A stretch of DNA of 64,000 nucleotides. Origin: Camelus bactrianus. Lineage: Eukaryota; Chordata; Mammalia; Artiodactyla; Camelidae. The translations under genes were made by a program, and so were the position numbers. The notes under the pieces were generated by a model. The model had not been told where the DNA came from. It did no database searches and saw only the letters and a list, made by a program, of their open reading frames with translations. This document shows positions 35,721 to 48,800 of the stretch, piece by piece. The stretch lies in contig NW_027413959.1 in the NCBI RefSeq assembly GCF_048773025.1, positions 2,728,001 through 2,792,000 on the forward strand, written 5' to 3'. The first letter of the stretch is position 1. The number at the start of each line of letters is the position of its first letter.

Positions 35721-37880
35721 CTCCCCCACACAGTCAACCGTGTTCCGGAATTCTGAGTGTGGGGAGGTTCCGTCTTCTGTCTGCAGCACCCGGGATCTCC
35801 TAGGAGCCCTTCGAGTGTCTTACCAGAGTCCCACCCTGTGCGGGTTGCCGGGGAAAGGAGGAGGTTGTGCTGGAAACGCAGGAAGCATCTAGTGCCTCCC
35901 CATGGACAGGGGAGGTAATTAGCGGACTTCCACCTGCCAGGGAACACCTGTGACACCAGGCAGCTGCGTGGAGGGCGGCCCCGAACCTCCCCCACACAGT
36001 CAACCGTGTTCTGGAATTCTGAGTGTGGGGAGGTTCCGTCTTCTGTCTGCAGCACCCGGGATCACTTAGGAGCCCTTCGAGTGTCTTCCCAGAGTCCCTC
36101 CCTGTGCGGGTTGCCGGGGAAAGGAGGGGGTTGTGCTGGAAACCCAGGTAGCATCTAGTGCCTCCCCATGGACAGGGGAGGTAATTAGCGGACTTCCACC
36201 TGCCAGGGAACACCTGTGACACAAGGCAGCTGCGTGGAGGGCGGCCCCGAACCTCCCCCACACAGTCAACCGTGTTCCGGAATTCTGAGTGTGGGGAGGT
36301 TCCGTCTTCTGTCTGCAGCACCCGGGATCTCCTAGGCGCCATTCGAGTGTCTTCCCAGAGTCCCTCCCTGTGCGGGCTGCCGGGGAAAGGAGGGGGTTGT
36401 GCTGGAAACGCAGGTAGCATCTAGTGCCTCCCCATGGACAGGGGAGGTAATTAGCGGACTTCCACCTGCCAGGGAACATCTGTGACACCAGGCAGCTTCG
36501 TGGAGGGCGGCCCCGAACCTCACCCACACAGTCAACCGTGTTCCGGATTTCTGAGTGTGGGGAGGTTCCGTCTTCTGTCTGCAGCACCCGGGATCTCCTA
36601 GGAGCCCTTCGAGTGTCTTCCCAGAGTCCCTCCCTGTGCGGGTTGCCGGGGAAAGGAGGGGGTTGTGCTGGAAACGCAGGTAGCATCTAGTGTCTCCCCA
36701 TGGACAGGGGAGGAAATTAGCGGACTTCCACCTGTCAGGGAACACCTGTGACACCAGGCAGCTGCGTGGAGGGCGACCCCGAACCTCCCCCACACAGTCA
36801 ACCGTGTTCCGGAATTCTGAGTGTGGGGAGGTTCCGTCATCTGTCTGCAGCACCCGGGATCTCCTAGGAGCCCTTCGAGTGTCTTACCAGAGTCCCACCC
36901 TGTGCGGGTTGCCGGGGAAAGGAGGAGGTTGTGCTGGAAACGCAGGAAGCATCTAGTGCCTCCCCATGGACAGGGGAGGTAATTAGCGGACTTCCACCTG
37001 CCAGGGAACACCTGTGACACCAGGCAGCTGCGTGGAGGGCGGCCCCGAACCTCCCCCACACAGTCAACCGTGTTCTGGAATTCTGAGTGTGGGGAGGTTC
37101 CGTCTTCTGTCTGCAGCACCCGGGATCACTTAGGAGCCCTTCGAGTGTCTTCCCAGAGTCCCTCCCTGTGCGGGTTGCCGGGGAAAGGAGGGGGTTGTGC
37201 TGGAAACCCAGGTAGCATCTAGTGCCTCCCCATGGACAGGGGAGGTAATTAGCGGACTTCCACCTGCCAGGGAACACCTGTGACACAAGGCAGCTGCGTG
37301 GAGGGCGGCCCCGAACCTCCCCCACACAGTCAACCGTGTTCCGGAATTCTGAGTGTGGGGAGGTTCCGTCTTCTGTCTGCAGCACCCGGGATCTCCTAGG
37401 CGCCATTCGAGTGTCTTCCCAGAGTCCCTCCCTGTGCGGGCTGCCGGGGAAAGGAGGGGGTTGTGCTGGAAACGCAGGTAGCATCTAGTGCCTCCCCATG
37501 GACAGGGGAGGTAATTAGCGGACTTCCACCTGCCAGGGAACACCTGTGACACCAGGCAGCTTCGTGGAGGGCGGCCCCGAACCTCACCCACACAGTCAAC
37601 CGTGTTCCGGATTTCTGAGTGTGGGGAGGTTCCGTCTTCTGTCTGCAGCACCCGGGATCTCCTAGGAGCCCTTCGAGTGTCTTCCCAGAGTCCCTCCCTG
37701 TGCGGGTTGCCGGGGAAAGGAGGGGGTTGTGCTGGAAACGCAGGTAGCATCTAGTGTCTCCCCATGGACAGGGGAGGAAATTAGCGGACTTCCACCTGTC
37801 AGGGAACACCTGTGACACCAGGCAGCTGCGTGGAGGGCGACCCCGAACCTCCCCCACACAGTCAACCGTGTTCCGGAATT
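35720..37880. repeat. 4-monomer (1,064-bp) tandem duplication
   Basis: Two copies, about 35,720-36,783 and 36,784-37,847, match at a 1,064-base offset. Shared private variants include AGTCCCACCC with AGGAGGAGGTTG (about 35,828 and 36,892), GTTCTGGAATTC, GGGATCACTTAGG, GAAACCCAGG and the GGGCGACCCC with CCGTCATCTG monomer (about 36,775 and 37,839). One visible difference is GAACATCTG near 36,476 against GAACACCTG near 37,540. Confidence 0.9.
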
Positions 37881-39390
37881 CTGAGTGTGGGGAGGTTCCG
37901 TCATCTGTCTGCAGCACCCGGGATCTCCTAGGAGCCCTTCGAGTGTCTTCCCATAGTCCCTCCCTGTGCGGGATGCCGGGGAAAGGAGGGGGTTGTGCTG
38001 GAAACGCAGGTAGCATCCAGTGCCTCCCCATGGAAAGGGGAGGTAATTAGCGGACTTCCACCTGCCAGGGAACACCTGTGACACCAGGCAGCTGCGTGGA
38101 GGGCGGCCCTGAATCTCACCCACACAGTCACACGTGTTCCGGAATTCTGAGTGTGGGGAGGTTCCGTCTTCTGTCTGCAGCACCCGGGATCTCCTAGGAG
38201 CCATTCGAGTGTCTTCCCAGAGTCCCTCCCTGTGCGGGCTGCCGGGGAAAGGAGGGGGTTGTGCTGGAAACGCAGGTAGCATCTAGTGCCACCCCATGGA
38301 CAGGGGAGGTAATTAGCGGACTTCCACCTGCCAGGGAACACCTGTGACACCAGGCAGCTTCGTGGAGGGCGGCCCCGAACCTCACCCACACAGTCAACCG
38401 TGTTCCGGAATTCTGAGTGTGGGGAGGTTCCGTCTTCTGTCTGCAGCACCCGGGATCTCCTAGGAGCCCTTGGAGAGTCTTCCCCGAGTCCCTCCCTGTG
38501 CGGGCTGCCGGGGAAAGGAGGGGGTTGTGCTGGAAACGCAGGTAGAATCTAGTGCCTCCCCATGGACAGGGGAGGTAATTAGCGGACTTCAACCTGCCAG
38601 GGAACACCTGTGACACCAGGCAGCTGCGTGGAGGGCGGCCCTGAACCTCACCCACACAGTCAAACGTGTTCCGGAATTCTGAGTGTGGGGAGGTTCCGTC
38701 TTCTGTCTGCAGCACCCGGGATCTCCTAGGAGCCATTCGAGTGTCTTCCCAGAGTCCCTCCCTGTGCGGGCTGCCGGGGAAAGGAGGGGGTTGTGCTGGA
38801 AACGCAGGTAGCATCTAGTGCCTCCCCATGGACAGGGGAGGTAATTAGCGGACTTCCACCTGCCAGGGAACACCTGTGACACCAGGCAGCTGCGTGGAGG
38901 GCGGCCCCGAACCTCACCCACACAGTCAACCATGTTCCGGAATTCTGAGTGTGGGGAGGTTCCGTCTTCAGTCTGCAGCACCCGGGATCTCCTAGGAGCC
39001 CTTCGAGAGTCTTCACCGAGTCCCTCCCTGTGCGGGCTGCCGGGGAAAGGAGGGGGTTGTGCTGGAAACGCAGGTAGCATCTAGTGCCTCCCCATGGACA
39101 GGGGAGGTAATTAGCGGACTTCCACCTGCCAGGGAACACCTGTGACACCAGGCAGCTGCGTGGTGTGCGGCCCTGAACCTCACCCACACAGTCACACGTG
39201 TTCCGGAATTCTGAGTGTGGGGAGGTTCCGTCTTCTGTCTGCAGCACCCGGGATCTCCTAGGAGCCATTCGAGTGTCTTCCCAGAGTCCCTCCCTGTGCG
39301 GGCTGCCGGGGAAAGGAGGGGGTTGTGCTGGAAACGCAGGTAGCATCTAGTGCCTCCCCATGGACAGGGGAGGTAATTAGCGGACTTCCA
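37880..39390. repeat. Mixed monomers upstream of the 13-monomer repeat
   Basis: This run of about six monomers includes GGAGAGTCTTCCCCGAG forms near 38,470 and GTCAAACG near 38,661, which recur inside the 13-monomer unit near 42.1-42.7 kb. No exact duplication was found within it. The GGTGTGCGGCC monomer near 39,162 is private. Confidence 0.65.
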
Positions 39391-42300
39391 CCTGCCAGGG
39401 AACACCTGTGACACCAGGGAGCTGCGTGGAGGGCGGCCCCGAACCTCACCCACACAGTCAACTGTGTTCCGGAATTCTGAGTGTGGGGAGGTTCCGTCTT
39501 CTGTCTGCAGCACCCGGGATCTCCTAGGAGCCATTCGAGTGTCTTCCCAGAGTCCCTCCCTGTGCGGGCTGCCGGGGAAAGGAGGGGGTTGTGCTGGAAA
39601 CGCAGGTAGCATCTAGTGCCTCCCCATGGACAGGGGAGGTAATTAGCGGACTTCCAACTGCCAGGGAACACCTGTGACACCAGGTAGCTGCGTGGAGGGC
39701 GGCCCCGAACCTCCCCCACACAGTCAACCGTGTTCCGGAATTCTGAGTGTGGGGAGGTTCCGTCTTCTGTCTGCAGCACCCGGGATCTCCTAGGAGCCCT
39801 TCGAGTGTTTACCCAGAGTCCCTCCCTGTGCGGGTTGCCTGGGAAAAGAGGGGGTTGTGCTGGAAACGCAGGTAGCATCCAGTGCCACCCCATGGACAGG
39901 GGAGGTAATTAGCGGACTTTCACCTGCCAGGGAACACCTGTGACTCCAGGCAGCTGCGTGGAGGGCGGCCCTGAACCTCACCCACACAGTCACACGTGTT
40001 CCGGAATTCTGAGTGTGGGGAGGTTCCGTCTTCTGTCTGCAGCACCCGGGATCTCCTAGGAGCCATTCGAGTGTCTTCCCAGAGTCCCTCCCTGTGCGGG
40101 CTGCCGGGGAAACGAGGGGGTTGTGCTGGAAACGCAGGTAGCATCTAGTGCCTCCCCATGGTCAGGGGAGGTAATTAGCGGACTTCCACCTGCCAGGGAA
40201 CACCTGTGACACCAGGCAGCTGCGTGGAGGGCGGCCCTGAACCTCACCCACACAGTCACACGTGTTCCGGAATTCTGAGTGTGGGGAGGTTCCGTCTTCT
40301 GTCTGCAGCACCCGGGATCTCCTAGGAGCCATTCGAGTGTCTTCCCAGAGTCCCTCCCTGTGCGGGCTGCCGGGGAAAGGAGGGGGTTGTGCTGGAAACG
40401 CAGGTAGCATCTAGTGCCTCCCCATGGACAGGGGAGGTAATTAGCGGACTTCCACCTGCCAGGGAACACCTGTGACACCAGGCAGCTGCGTGGAGGGCGG
40501 CCCCGAACCTCACCCACACAGTCATCCGTGTTCCGGAATTCTGAGTGTGGGGAGGTTCCGTCTTCTGTCTGCAGCACCCGGGATCTCCTAGGAGCCCTTC
40601 GAGTGTCTTACCAGAGTCCCACCCTGTGCGGGTTGCCGGGGAAAGGAGGGGGTTGTGCTGGAAACACAGGAAGAATCTAGTGCCTCCCCATGGACAGGGG
40701 AGGTAATTAGCGGACTTCCACCTGCCAGGGAACACCTGTGACACCAGGCAGCTGCGTGGAGGGCGTCCCCGAAACTCCCCCACACAGTCAACCGTGTTCC
40801 GGAATTCTGAGTGTGGGGAGGTTCCGTCTTCTGTCTGCAGCACCCGGGATCACTTAGGAGCCCTTCGAGTGTCTTCCCAGAGTCCCTCCCTGTGCGGGTT
40901 GCCGGGGAAAGGAGGGGGTTGTGCTGCAAACGCAGGTAGCATCTAGTGCCTCCCCATGGACAGGGGAGGTAATTAGCGGACTTCCACCTGCCAGGGAACA
41001 CCTGTGACACAAGGCAGCTGCGTGGAGGGCGGCCCCGAACCTCCCCCACACAGTCAACCGTGTTCCGGAATTCTGAGTGTGGGGAGGTTCCGTCTTCTGT
41101 CTGCAGCACCCGGGATCTCCTAGGCGCCATTCGAGTGTCTTCCCAGAGTCCCTCCCTGTGCGGGCTGCCGGGGAAAGGAGGGGGTTGTGCTGGAAACGCA
41201 GGTAGCATCTAGTGCCTCCCCATGGACAGGGGAGGTAATTAGCGGACTTCCACCTGGCAGGGAACACCTGTGACACCAGGCAGCTTCGTGGAGGGCGGCC
41301 CCGAACCTCACCCACACAGTCAACCGTGTTCCGGATTTCTGAGTGTGGGGAGGTTCCGTCTTCTGTCTGCAGCACCCGGGATCTCCTAGGAGCCCTTCGA
41401 GTGTCTTCCCAGAGTCCCTCCCTGTGCGGGTTGCCGGGGAAAGGAGGGGGTAGTGCTGGAAACGCAGGTAGCATCTAGTGTCTCCCCATGGACAGGGGAG
41501 GAAATTAGCGGAATTCCACCTGCCAGGGAACACCTGTGACACCAGGCAGCTGCGTGGAGGGCGGCCCCGAACCTCCCCCACACAGTCAGCCGTGTTCCGG
41601 AATTCTGAGGGTTGGGAGGTTCCGTCTTCTGTCTGCAGCACCCGGGATCTCCTAGGAGCCATTCGAGTGTCTTCCCAGAGTCCCTCCCTGTGCGGGCTGC
41701 CGGGGAAAGGAGGGGTTTGTGCTGGAAACGCAGGTAGCATCTAGTGCCTCCCCATGGACAGGGGAGGTAATTAGCGGACTTCCACCTGTCAGGGAACACC
41801 TGTGACACCAGGCAGCTGCGTGGAGGGCGACCCCGAACCTCCCCCACACAGTCAACCGTGTTCCGGAATTCTGAGTGTGGGGAGGTTCCGTCATCTGTCT
41901 GCAGCACCCGGGATCTCCTAGGAGCCCTTCGAGTGTCTTCCCAGAGTCCCTCCCTGTGCGGGTTGCCGGGGAAAGGAGGGGGTTGTGCTGGAATCGCAGG
42001 TAGCATCCAGTGCCTCCCCATGGAAAGGGGAGGTAATTAGCGGACTTCCACCTGCCAGGGAACACCTGTGACACCAGGCAGCTGCGTGGAGGGCGGCCCT
42101 GAACCTCACCCACACAGTCAAACGTGTTCCGGAATTCTGAGTGTGGGGAGGTTCCGTCTTCTGTCTGTAGCACCCGGGTTCTCCTAGGAGCCCTTCGAGT
42201 GTCTTCCCAGAGTCCCTCACTGTGCAGGCTGCCGGGGAAATGCGGGGGTTGGGCTGGAAAAGCAGGTAGCATCTTGTGCCTCCCCATGGACAAGGGAGGT

Positions 42301-42700
42301 AATTAGCGGACTTCCCCCTGCCAGGGAACACCTGTGACACCAGGCAGCTGCGTGGAGGGCGGCCCCGAACCTCCCCCACACAGTCAGCCGTGTTCCGGAA
42401 TTCTGAGGGTGGGGAGGTTCCGTCTTCTGTCTGCAGCACCCGGGATCTCCTAGGAGCCCTTGGAGAGTCTTCCCCGAGTCCCTCCCTGTGCGGGCTGCCG
42501 GGGAAAGGAGGGGGTTGTGCTGGAAACGCAGGTAGAATCTAGTGCCTCCCCATGGACATGGGAGGTAATTAGCGGACTTCCACCTGCCAGGGAACACCTG
42601 TGACACCAGGCAGCTGCGTGGAGGGCGGCCCTGAACCTCACCCACACAGTCAAACGTGTTCCGGAATTCTGAGTGTGGGGAGGTTCCGTCTTCTGTCTGC
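39390..42700. repeat. 13-monomer (3,458-bp) unit, copy 1
   Basis: Copy 1 of the largest clean duplication in the window. Markers at a 3,458-base offset include GAGTGTTTACCCAG (about 39,804 and 43,262), ATCCAGTGCCACCCC, GGACTTTCACCTG with GACTCCAGG, GGAAACGAGGGGG, ACACAGGAAGAATC (40,6xx and 44,1xx), GGGATCACTTAGG, CACCTGGCAGGG, GGATTTCTG, GGAGGAAATTAG, CACCTGTCAGGG with CCGTCATCTG, GGAATCGCAGG, and TCTGTAGCACC with a subtype E monomer. Differences include CATGGTCAGG at about 40,159 against CATGGACAGG at 43,617. Confidence 0.92.
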
Positions 42701-45700
42701 AGCACCCGGGATCTCCTAGGAGCCCTTCGAGAGTCTTCCCCGAGTCCCTCCCTGTGCGGGCTGCCGGGGAAAGGAGGGGGTTGTGCTGGAAACGCAGGTA
42801 GAATCTAGTGCCTCCCCATGGACAGGGGAGGTAATTAGCGGACTTCCACCTGCCAGGGAACACCTGTGACTCCAGGCAGCTGCGTGGAGGGCGGCCCCGA
42901 ACCTCACCCACACAGTCAACTGTGTTCCGGAATTCTGAGTGTGGGGAGGTTCCGTCTTCTGTCTGCAGCACCCGGGATCTCCTAGGAGCCATTCGAGTGT
43001 CTTCCCAGAGTCCCTCCCTGTGCGGGCTGCCGGGGAAAGGAGGGGGTTGTGCTGGAAACGCAGGTAGCATCTAGTGCCTCCCCATGGACCGGGGAGGTAA
43101 TTAGCGGACTTCCAACTGCCAGGGAACACCTGTGACACCAGGTAGCTGCGTGGAGGGCGGCCCCGAACCTCCCCCACACAGTCAACCGTGTTCCGGAATT
43201 CTGAGTGTGGGGAGGTTCCGTCTTCTGTCTGCAGCACCCGGGATCTCCTAGGAGCCCTTCGAGTGTTTACCCAGAGTCCCTCCCTGTGCGGGTTGCCGGG
43301 GAAAAGAGGGGGTTGTGCTGGAAACGCAGGTAGCATCCAGTGCCACCCCATGGACAGGGGAGGTAATTAGCGGACTTTCACCTGCCAGGGAACACCTGTG
43401 ACTCCAGGCAGCTGCGTGGAGGGCGGCCCTGAACCTCACCCACACAGTCACACGTGTTCCGGAATTCTGAGTGTGGGGAGGTTCCGTCTTCTGTCTGCAG
43501 CACCCGGGATCTCCTAGGAGCCATTCGAGTGTCTTCCCAGAGTCCCTCCCTGTGCGGGCTGCCGGGGAAACGAGGGGGTTGTGCTGGAAACGCAGGTAGC
43601 ATCTAGTGCCTCCCCATGGACAGGGGAGGTAATTAGCGGACTTCCACCTGCCAGGGAACACCTGTGACACCAGGCAGCTGCGTGGAGGGCGGCCCTGAAC
43701 CTCACCCACACAGTCACACGTGTTCCGGAATTCTGAGTGTGGGGAGGTTCCGTCTTCTGTCTGCAGCACCCGGGATCTCCTAGGAGCCATTCGAGTGTCT
43801 TCCCAGAGTCCCTCCCTGTGCGGGCTGCCGGGGAAAGGAGGGGGTTGTGCTGGAAACGCAGGTAGCATCTAGTGCCTCCCCATGGACAGGGGAGGTAATT
43901 AGCGGACTTCCACCTGCCAGGGAACACCTGTGACACCAGGCAGCTGCGTGGAGGGCGGCCCCGAACCTCACCCACACAGTCATCCGTGTTCCGGAATTCT
44001 GAGTGTGGGGAGGTTCCGTCTTCTGTCTGCAGCACCCGGGATCTCCTAGGAGCCCTTCGAGTGTCTTACCAGAGTCCCACCCTGTGCGGGTTGCCGGGGA
44101 AAGGAGGGGGTTGTGCTGGAAACACAGGAAGAATCTAGTGCCTCCCCATGGACAGGGGAGGTAATTAGCGGACTTCCACCTGCCAGGGAACACCTGTGAC
44201 ACCAGGCAGCTGCGTGGAGGGCGTCCCCGAACCTCCCCCACACAGTCAACCGTGTTCCGGAATTCTGAGTGTGGGGAGGTTCCGTCTTCTGTCTGCAGCA
44301 CCCGGGATCACTTAGGAGCCCTTCGAGTGTCTTCCCAGAGTCCCTCCCTGTGCGGGTTGCCGGGGAAAGGAGGGGGTAGTGCTGCAAACGCAGGTAGCAT
44401 CTAGTGCCTCCCCATGGACAGGGGAGGTAATTAGCGGACTTCCACCTGCCAGGGAACACCTGTGACACAAGGCAGCTGCGTGGAGGGCGGCCCCGAACCT
44501 CCCCCACACAGTCAACCGTGTTCCGGAATTCTGAGTGTGGGGAGGTTCCATCTTCTGTCTGCAGCACCCGGGATCTCCTAGGCGCCATTCGAGTGTCTTC
44601 CCAGAGTCCCTCCCTGTGCGGGCTGCCGGGGAAAGGAGGGGGTTGTGCTGGAAACGCAGGTAGCATCTAGTGCCTCCCCATGGACAGGGGAGGTAATTAG
44701 CGGACTTCCACCTGGCAGGGAACACCTGTGACACCAGGCAGCTTCGTGGAGGGCGGCCCCGAACCTCACCCACACAGTCAACCGTGTTCCGGATTTCTGA
44801 GTGTGGGGAGGTTCCGTCTTCTGTCTGCAGCACCCGGGATCTCCTAGGAGCCCTTCGAGTGTCTTCCCAGAGTCCCTCCCTGTGCGGGTTGCCGGGGAAA
44901 GGAGGGGGTAGTGCTGGAAACGCAGGTAGCATCTAGTGTCTCCCCATGGACAGGGGAGGAAATTAGCGGAATTCCACCTGCCAGGGAACACCTGTGACAC
45001 CAGGCAGCTGCGTGGAGGGCGGCCCCGAACCTCCCCCACACAGTCAGCCGTGTTCCGGAATTCTGAGGGTTGGGAGGTTCCGTCTTCTGTCTGCAGCACC
45101 CGGGATCTCCTAGGAGCCATTCGAGTGTCTTCCCAGAGTCCCTCCCTGTGCGGGCTGCCGGGGAAAGGAGGGGGTTGTGCTGGAAACGCAGGTAGCATCT
45201 AGTGCCTCCCCATGGACAGGGGAGGTAATTAGCGGACTTCCACCTGTCAGGGAACACCTGTGACACCAGGCAGCTGCGTGGAGGGCGACCCCGAACCTCC
45301 CCCACACAGTCAACCGTGTTCCGGAATTCTGAGTGTGGGGAGGTTCCGTCATCTGTCTGCAGCACCCGGGATCTCCTAGGAGCCCTTCGAGTGTCTTCCC
45401 AGAGTCCCTCCCTGTGCGGGTTGCCGGGGAAAGGAGGGGGTTGTGCTGGAATCGCAGGTAGCATCCAGTGCCTCCCCATGGAAAGGGGAGGTAATTAGCG
45501 GACTTCCACCTGCCAGGGAACACCTGTGACACCAGGCAGCTGCGTGGAGGGCGGCCCTGAACCTCACCCACACAGTCACACGTGTTCCGGAATTCTGAGT
45601 GTGGGGAGGTTCCGTCTTCTGTCTGTAGCACCCGGGTTCTCCTAGGAGCCCTTCGAGTGTCTTCCCAGAGTCCCTCACTGTGCAGGCTGCCGGGGAAATG

Positions 45701-46160
45701 CGGGGGTTGGGCTGGAAAAGCAGGTAGCATCTTGTGCCTCCCCATGGACAAGGGAGGTAATTAGCGGACTTCCCCTTGCCAGGGAACACCTGTGACACCA
45801 GGCAGCTGCGTGGAGGGCGGCCCCGAACCTCCCCCACACAGTCAGCCGTGTTCCGGAATTCTGAGGGTGGGGAGGTTCCGTCTTCTGTCTGCAGCACCCG
45901 GGATCTCCTAGGAGCCCTTGGAGAGTCTTCCCCGAGTCCCTCCCTGTGCGGGCTGCCGGGGAAAGGAGGGGGTTGTGCTGGAAACGCAGGTAGAATCTAG
46001 TGCCTCCCCATGGACATGGGAGGTAATTAGCGGACTTCCACCTGCCAGGGAACACCTGTGACACCAGGCAGCTGCGTGGAGGGCGGCCCTGAACCTCACC
46101 CACACAGTCAAACGTGTTCCGGAATTCTGAGTGTGGGGAGGTTCCGTCTTCTGTCTGCAG
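42700..46160. repeat. 13-monomer (3,458-bp) unit, copy 2
   Basis: This is the second copy of the unit at about 39.39-42.70 kb, in the same monomer order and with only scattered single-base differences. Examples are GTCAAACG at about 42,118 against GTCACACG at 45,576, and the CTCCCCTTGCC variant near 45,772 against CTCCCCCTGCC upstream. Two large near-identical copies side by side indicate a recent exchange about 3.5 kb long. Confidence 0.92.
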
Positions 46161-46799
46161 CACCCGGGATCTCCTAGGAGCCATTCGAGTGTCTTCCCAG
46201 AGTCCCTCCCTGTGCGGGCTGCCGGGGAAAGGAGGGGGTTGTGCTGGAAACGCAGGTAGCATCTAGTGCCTCCCCATGGACAGGGGAGGTAATTAGCGGA
46301 CTTCCACCTGCCAGGGAACACCTGTGACACCAGGCAGCTGCGTGGAGGGCGGCCCCGAACCTCACCCACACAGTCAACCGTGTTCCGGAATTCTGAGTGT
46401 GGGGAGGTTCCGTCTTCTGTCTGCAGCACCCGGGATCTCCTAGGAGCCCTTCGAGTGTCTTCCCAGAGTCCCTCCCTGTGCGGGCTGCCGGGGAAAGGAG
46501 GGGGTTGTGCTGGAAACGCAGGTAGCATCTAGTGCCTCCCCATGGACAGGGGAGGTAATTAGCGGACTTCCACCTGCCAGGGAACACCTGTGACACCAGG
46601 CAGCTGCGTGGAGGGCGGCCCTGAACCTCACCCACACAGTCACACGTGTTCCGGAATTCTGAGTGTGGGGAGGTTCCGTCTTCTGTCTGCAGCACCCGGG
46701 ATCTCCTAGGAGCCATTCGAGTGTCTTCCCAGAGTCCCTCCCTGTGCGGGCTGCCGGGGAAAGGAGGGGGTTGTGCTGGAAACGCAGGTAGCATCTAGT

Positions 46800-48800
46800 G
46801 CCTCCCCATGGACAGGGGAGGTAATTAGCGGACTTCCACCTGCCAGGGAACACCTGTGTCACCAGGCAGCTGCGTGGAGGGCGGCCCCGAACCTCACCCA
46901 CACAGTCAACCGTGTTCCGGAATTCTGAGTGTGGGGAGGTTCCGTCTTCTGTCTGCAGCACCCGGGATCTCCTAGGAGCCCTTCGAGTGTCTTACCAGAG
47001 TCCCACCCTGTGCGGGTTGCCGGGGAAAGAAGGGGGTTGTGCTGGAAACGCAGGAAGCATCTAGTGCCTCCCCATGGACAGGGGAGGTAATTAGCGGACT
47101 TCCACCTGCCAGGGAACACCTGTGACACCAGGCAGCTGCGTGGAGGGCGGCCCCGAACCTCCCCCACACAGTCAACCGTGTTCCGGAATTCTGAGTGTGG
47201 GGAGGTTCCGTCTTCTGTCTGCAGCACCCGGGATCACTTAGGAGCCCTTCGAGTGTCTTCCCAGAGTCCCTCCCTGTGCGGGTTGCCGGGGAAAGGAGGG
47301 GGTTGTGCTGGAAACGCAGGTAGCATCTAGTGCCTCCCCATGGACAGGGGAGGTAATTAGCGGACTTCCACCTGCCAGGGAACACCTGTGACACAAGGCA
47401 GCTGCGTGGAGGGCGGCCCCGAACCTCCCCCACACAGTCAACCGTGTTCCGGAATTCTGAGTGTGGGGAGGTTCCGTCTTCTGTCTGCAGCACCCGGGAT
47501 CTCCTAGGCGCCATTCGAGTGTCTTCCCAGAGTCCCACCCTGTGCGGGCTGCCGGGGAAAGGAGGGGGTTGTGCTGGAAACGCAGGTAGCATCTAGTGCC
47601 TCCCCATGGACAGGGGAGGTAATTAGCGGACTTCCACCTGCCAGGGAACACCTGTGACACCAGGCAGCTTCGTGGAGGGCGGCCCCGAACCTCACCCACA
47701 CAGTCAACCGTGTTCCGGATTTCTGAGTGTGGGGAGGTTCCGTCTTCTGTCTGCAGCACCCGGGATCTCCTAGGAGCCCTTCGAGTGTCTTCCCAGAGTC
47801 CCTCCCTGTGCGGGTTGCCGGGGAAAGTAGGGGGTTGTGCTGGAAACGCAGGTAGCATCTAGTGTCTCCCCATGGACAGGGGAGGAATTTAGCGGACTTC
47901 CACCTGCCAGGGAACACCTGTGACACCAGGCAGCTGCGTGGAGGGCGGCCCCGAACCTCCCCCACACAGTCAGCCGTGTTCCGGAATTCTGAGGGTTGGG
48001 AGGTTCCGTCTTCTGTCTGCAGCACCCGGGATCTCCTAGGAGCCATTCGAGTGTCTTCCCAGAGTCCCTCCCTGTGCGGGCTGCCGGGGAAAGGAGGGGG
48101 TTGTGCTGGAAACGCAGGTAGCATCTAGTGCCTCCCCATTGACAGGGGAGGTAATTAGCGGACTTCCACCTGTCAGGGAACACCTGTGACACCAGGCAGC
48201 TGCGTGGAGGGCGACCCCGAACCTCCCCCACACAGTCAACCGTGTTCCGGAATTCTGAGTGTGGGGAGGTTCCGTCATCTGTCTGCAGCACCCGGGATCT
48301 CCTAGGAGCCCTTCGAGTGTCTTCCCAGAGTCCCTCCCTGTGCGGGTTGCCGGGGAAAGGAGGGGGTTGTGCTGGAAACGCAGGTAGCATCCAGTGCCTC
48401 CCCATGGAAAGGGGAGGTAATTAGCGGACTTCCACCTGCCAGGGAACACCTGTGACACCAGGCAGCTGCGTGGAGGGCGGCCCTGAACCTCACCCACACA
48501 GTCACACGTGTTCCGGAATTCTGAGTGTGGGGAGGTTCCGTCTTCTGTCTGTAGCACCCGGGTTCTCCTAGGAGCCCTTCGAGTGTCTTCCCAGAGTCCC
48601 TCCCTGTGCGGGCTGCCGGGGAAAGGCGGGGGTTGGGCTGGAAAAGCAGGTAGCATCTTGTGCCTCCCCATGGACAAGGGAGGTAATTAGCGGACTTCCC
48701 CCTGCCAGGGAACACCTGTGACACCAGGCAGCTGCGTGGAGGGCGGCCCCGAACCTCCCCCACACAGTCAGCCGTGTTCCGGAATTCTGAGGGTGGGGAG
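46800..48800. repeat. Shortened third relative of the 13-monomer unit
   Basis: The run from the GTCTTACCAGAGTCCCACC monomer (about 46,993) through the GGGATCACTTAGG, GGCGCCATTCG, GGATTTCTG, GAGGGTTGGGAGG, GTCATCTG and TCTGTAGCACC monomers matches copy 2 at a 2,926-base (11-monomer) offset. This relative lacks two monomers compared with the full unit. It has its own changes, such as GGAATTTAGCGG near 47,885 and CCCATTGACAGG near 48,137. Confidence 0.82.
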
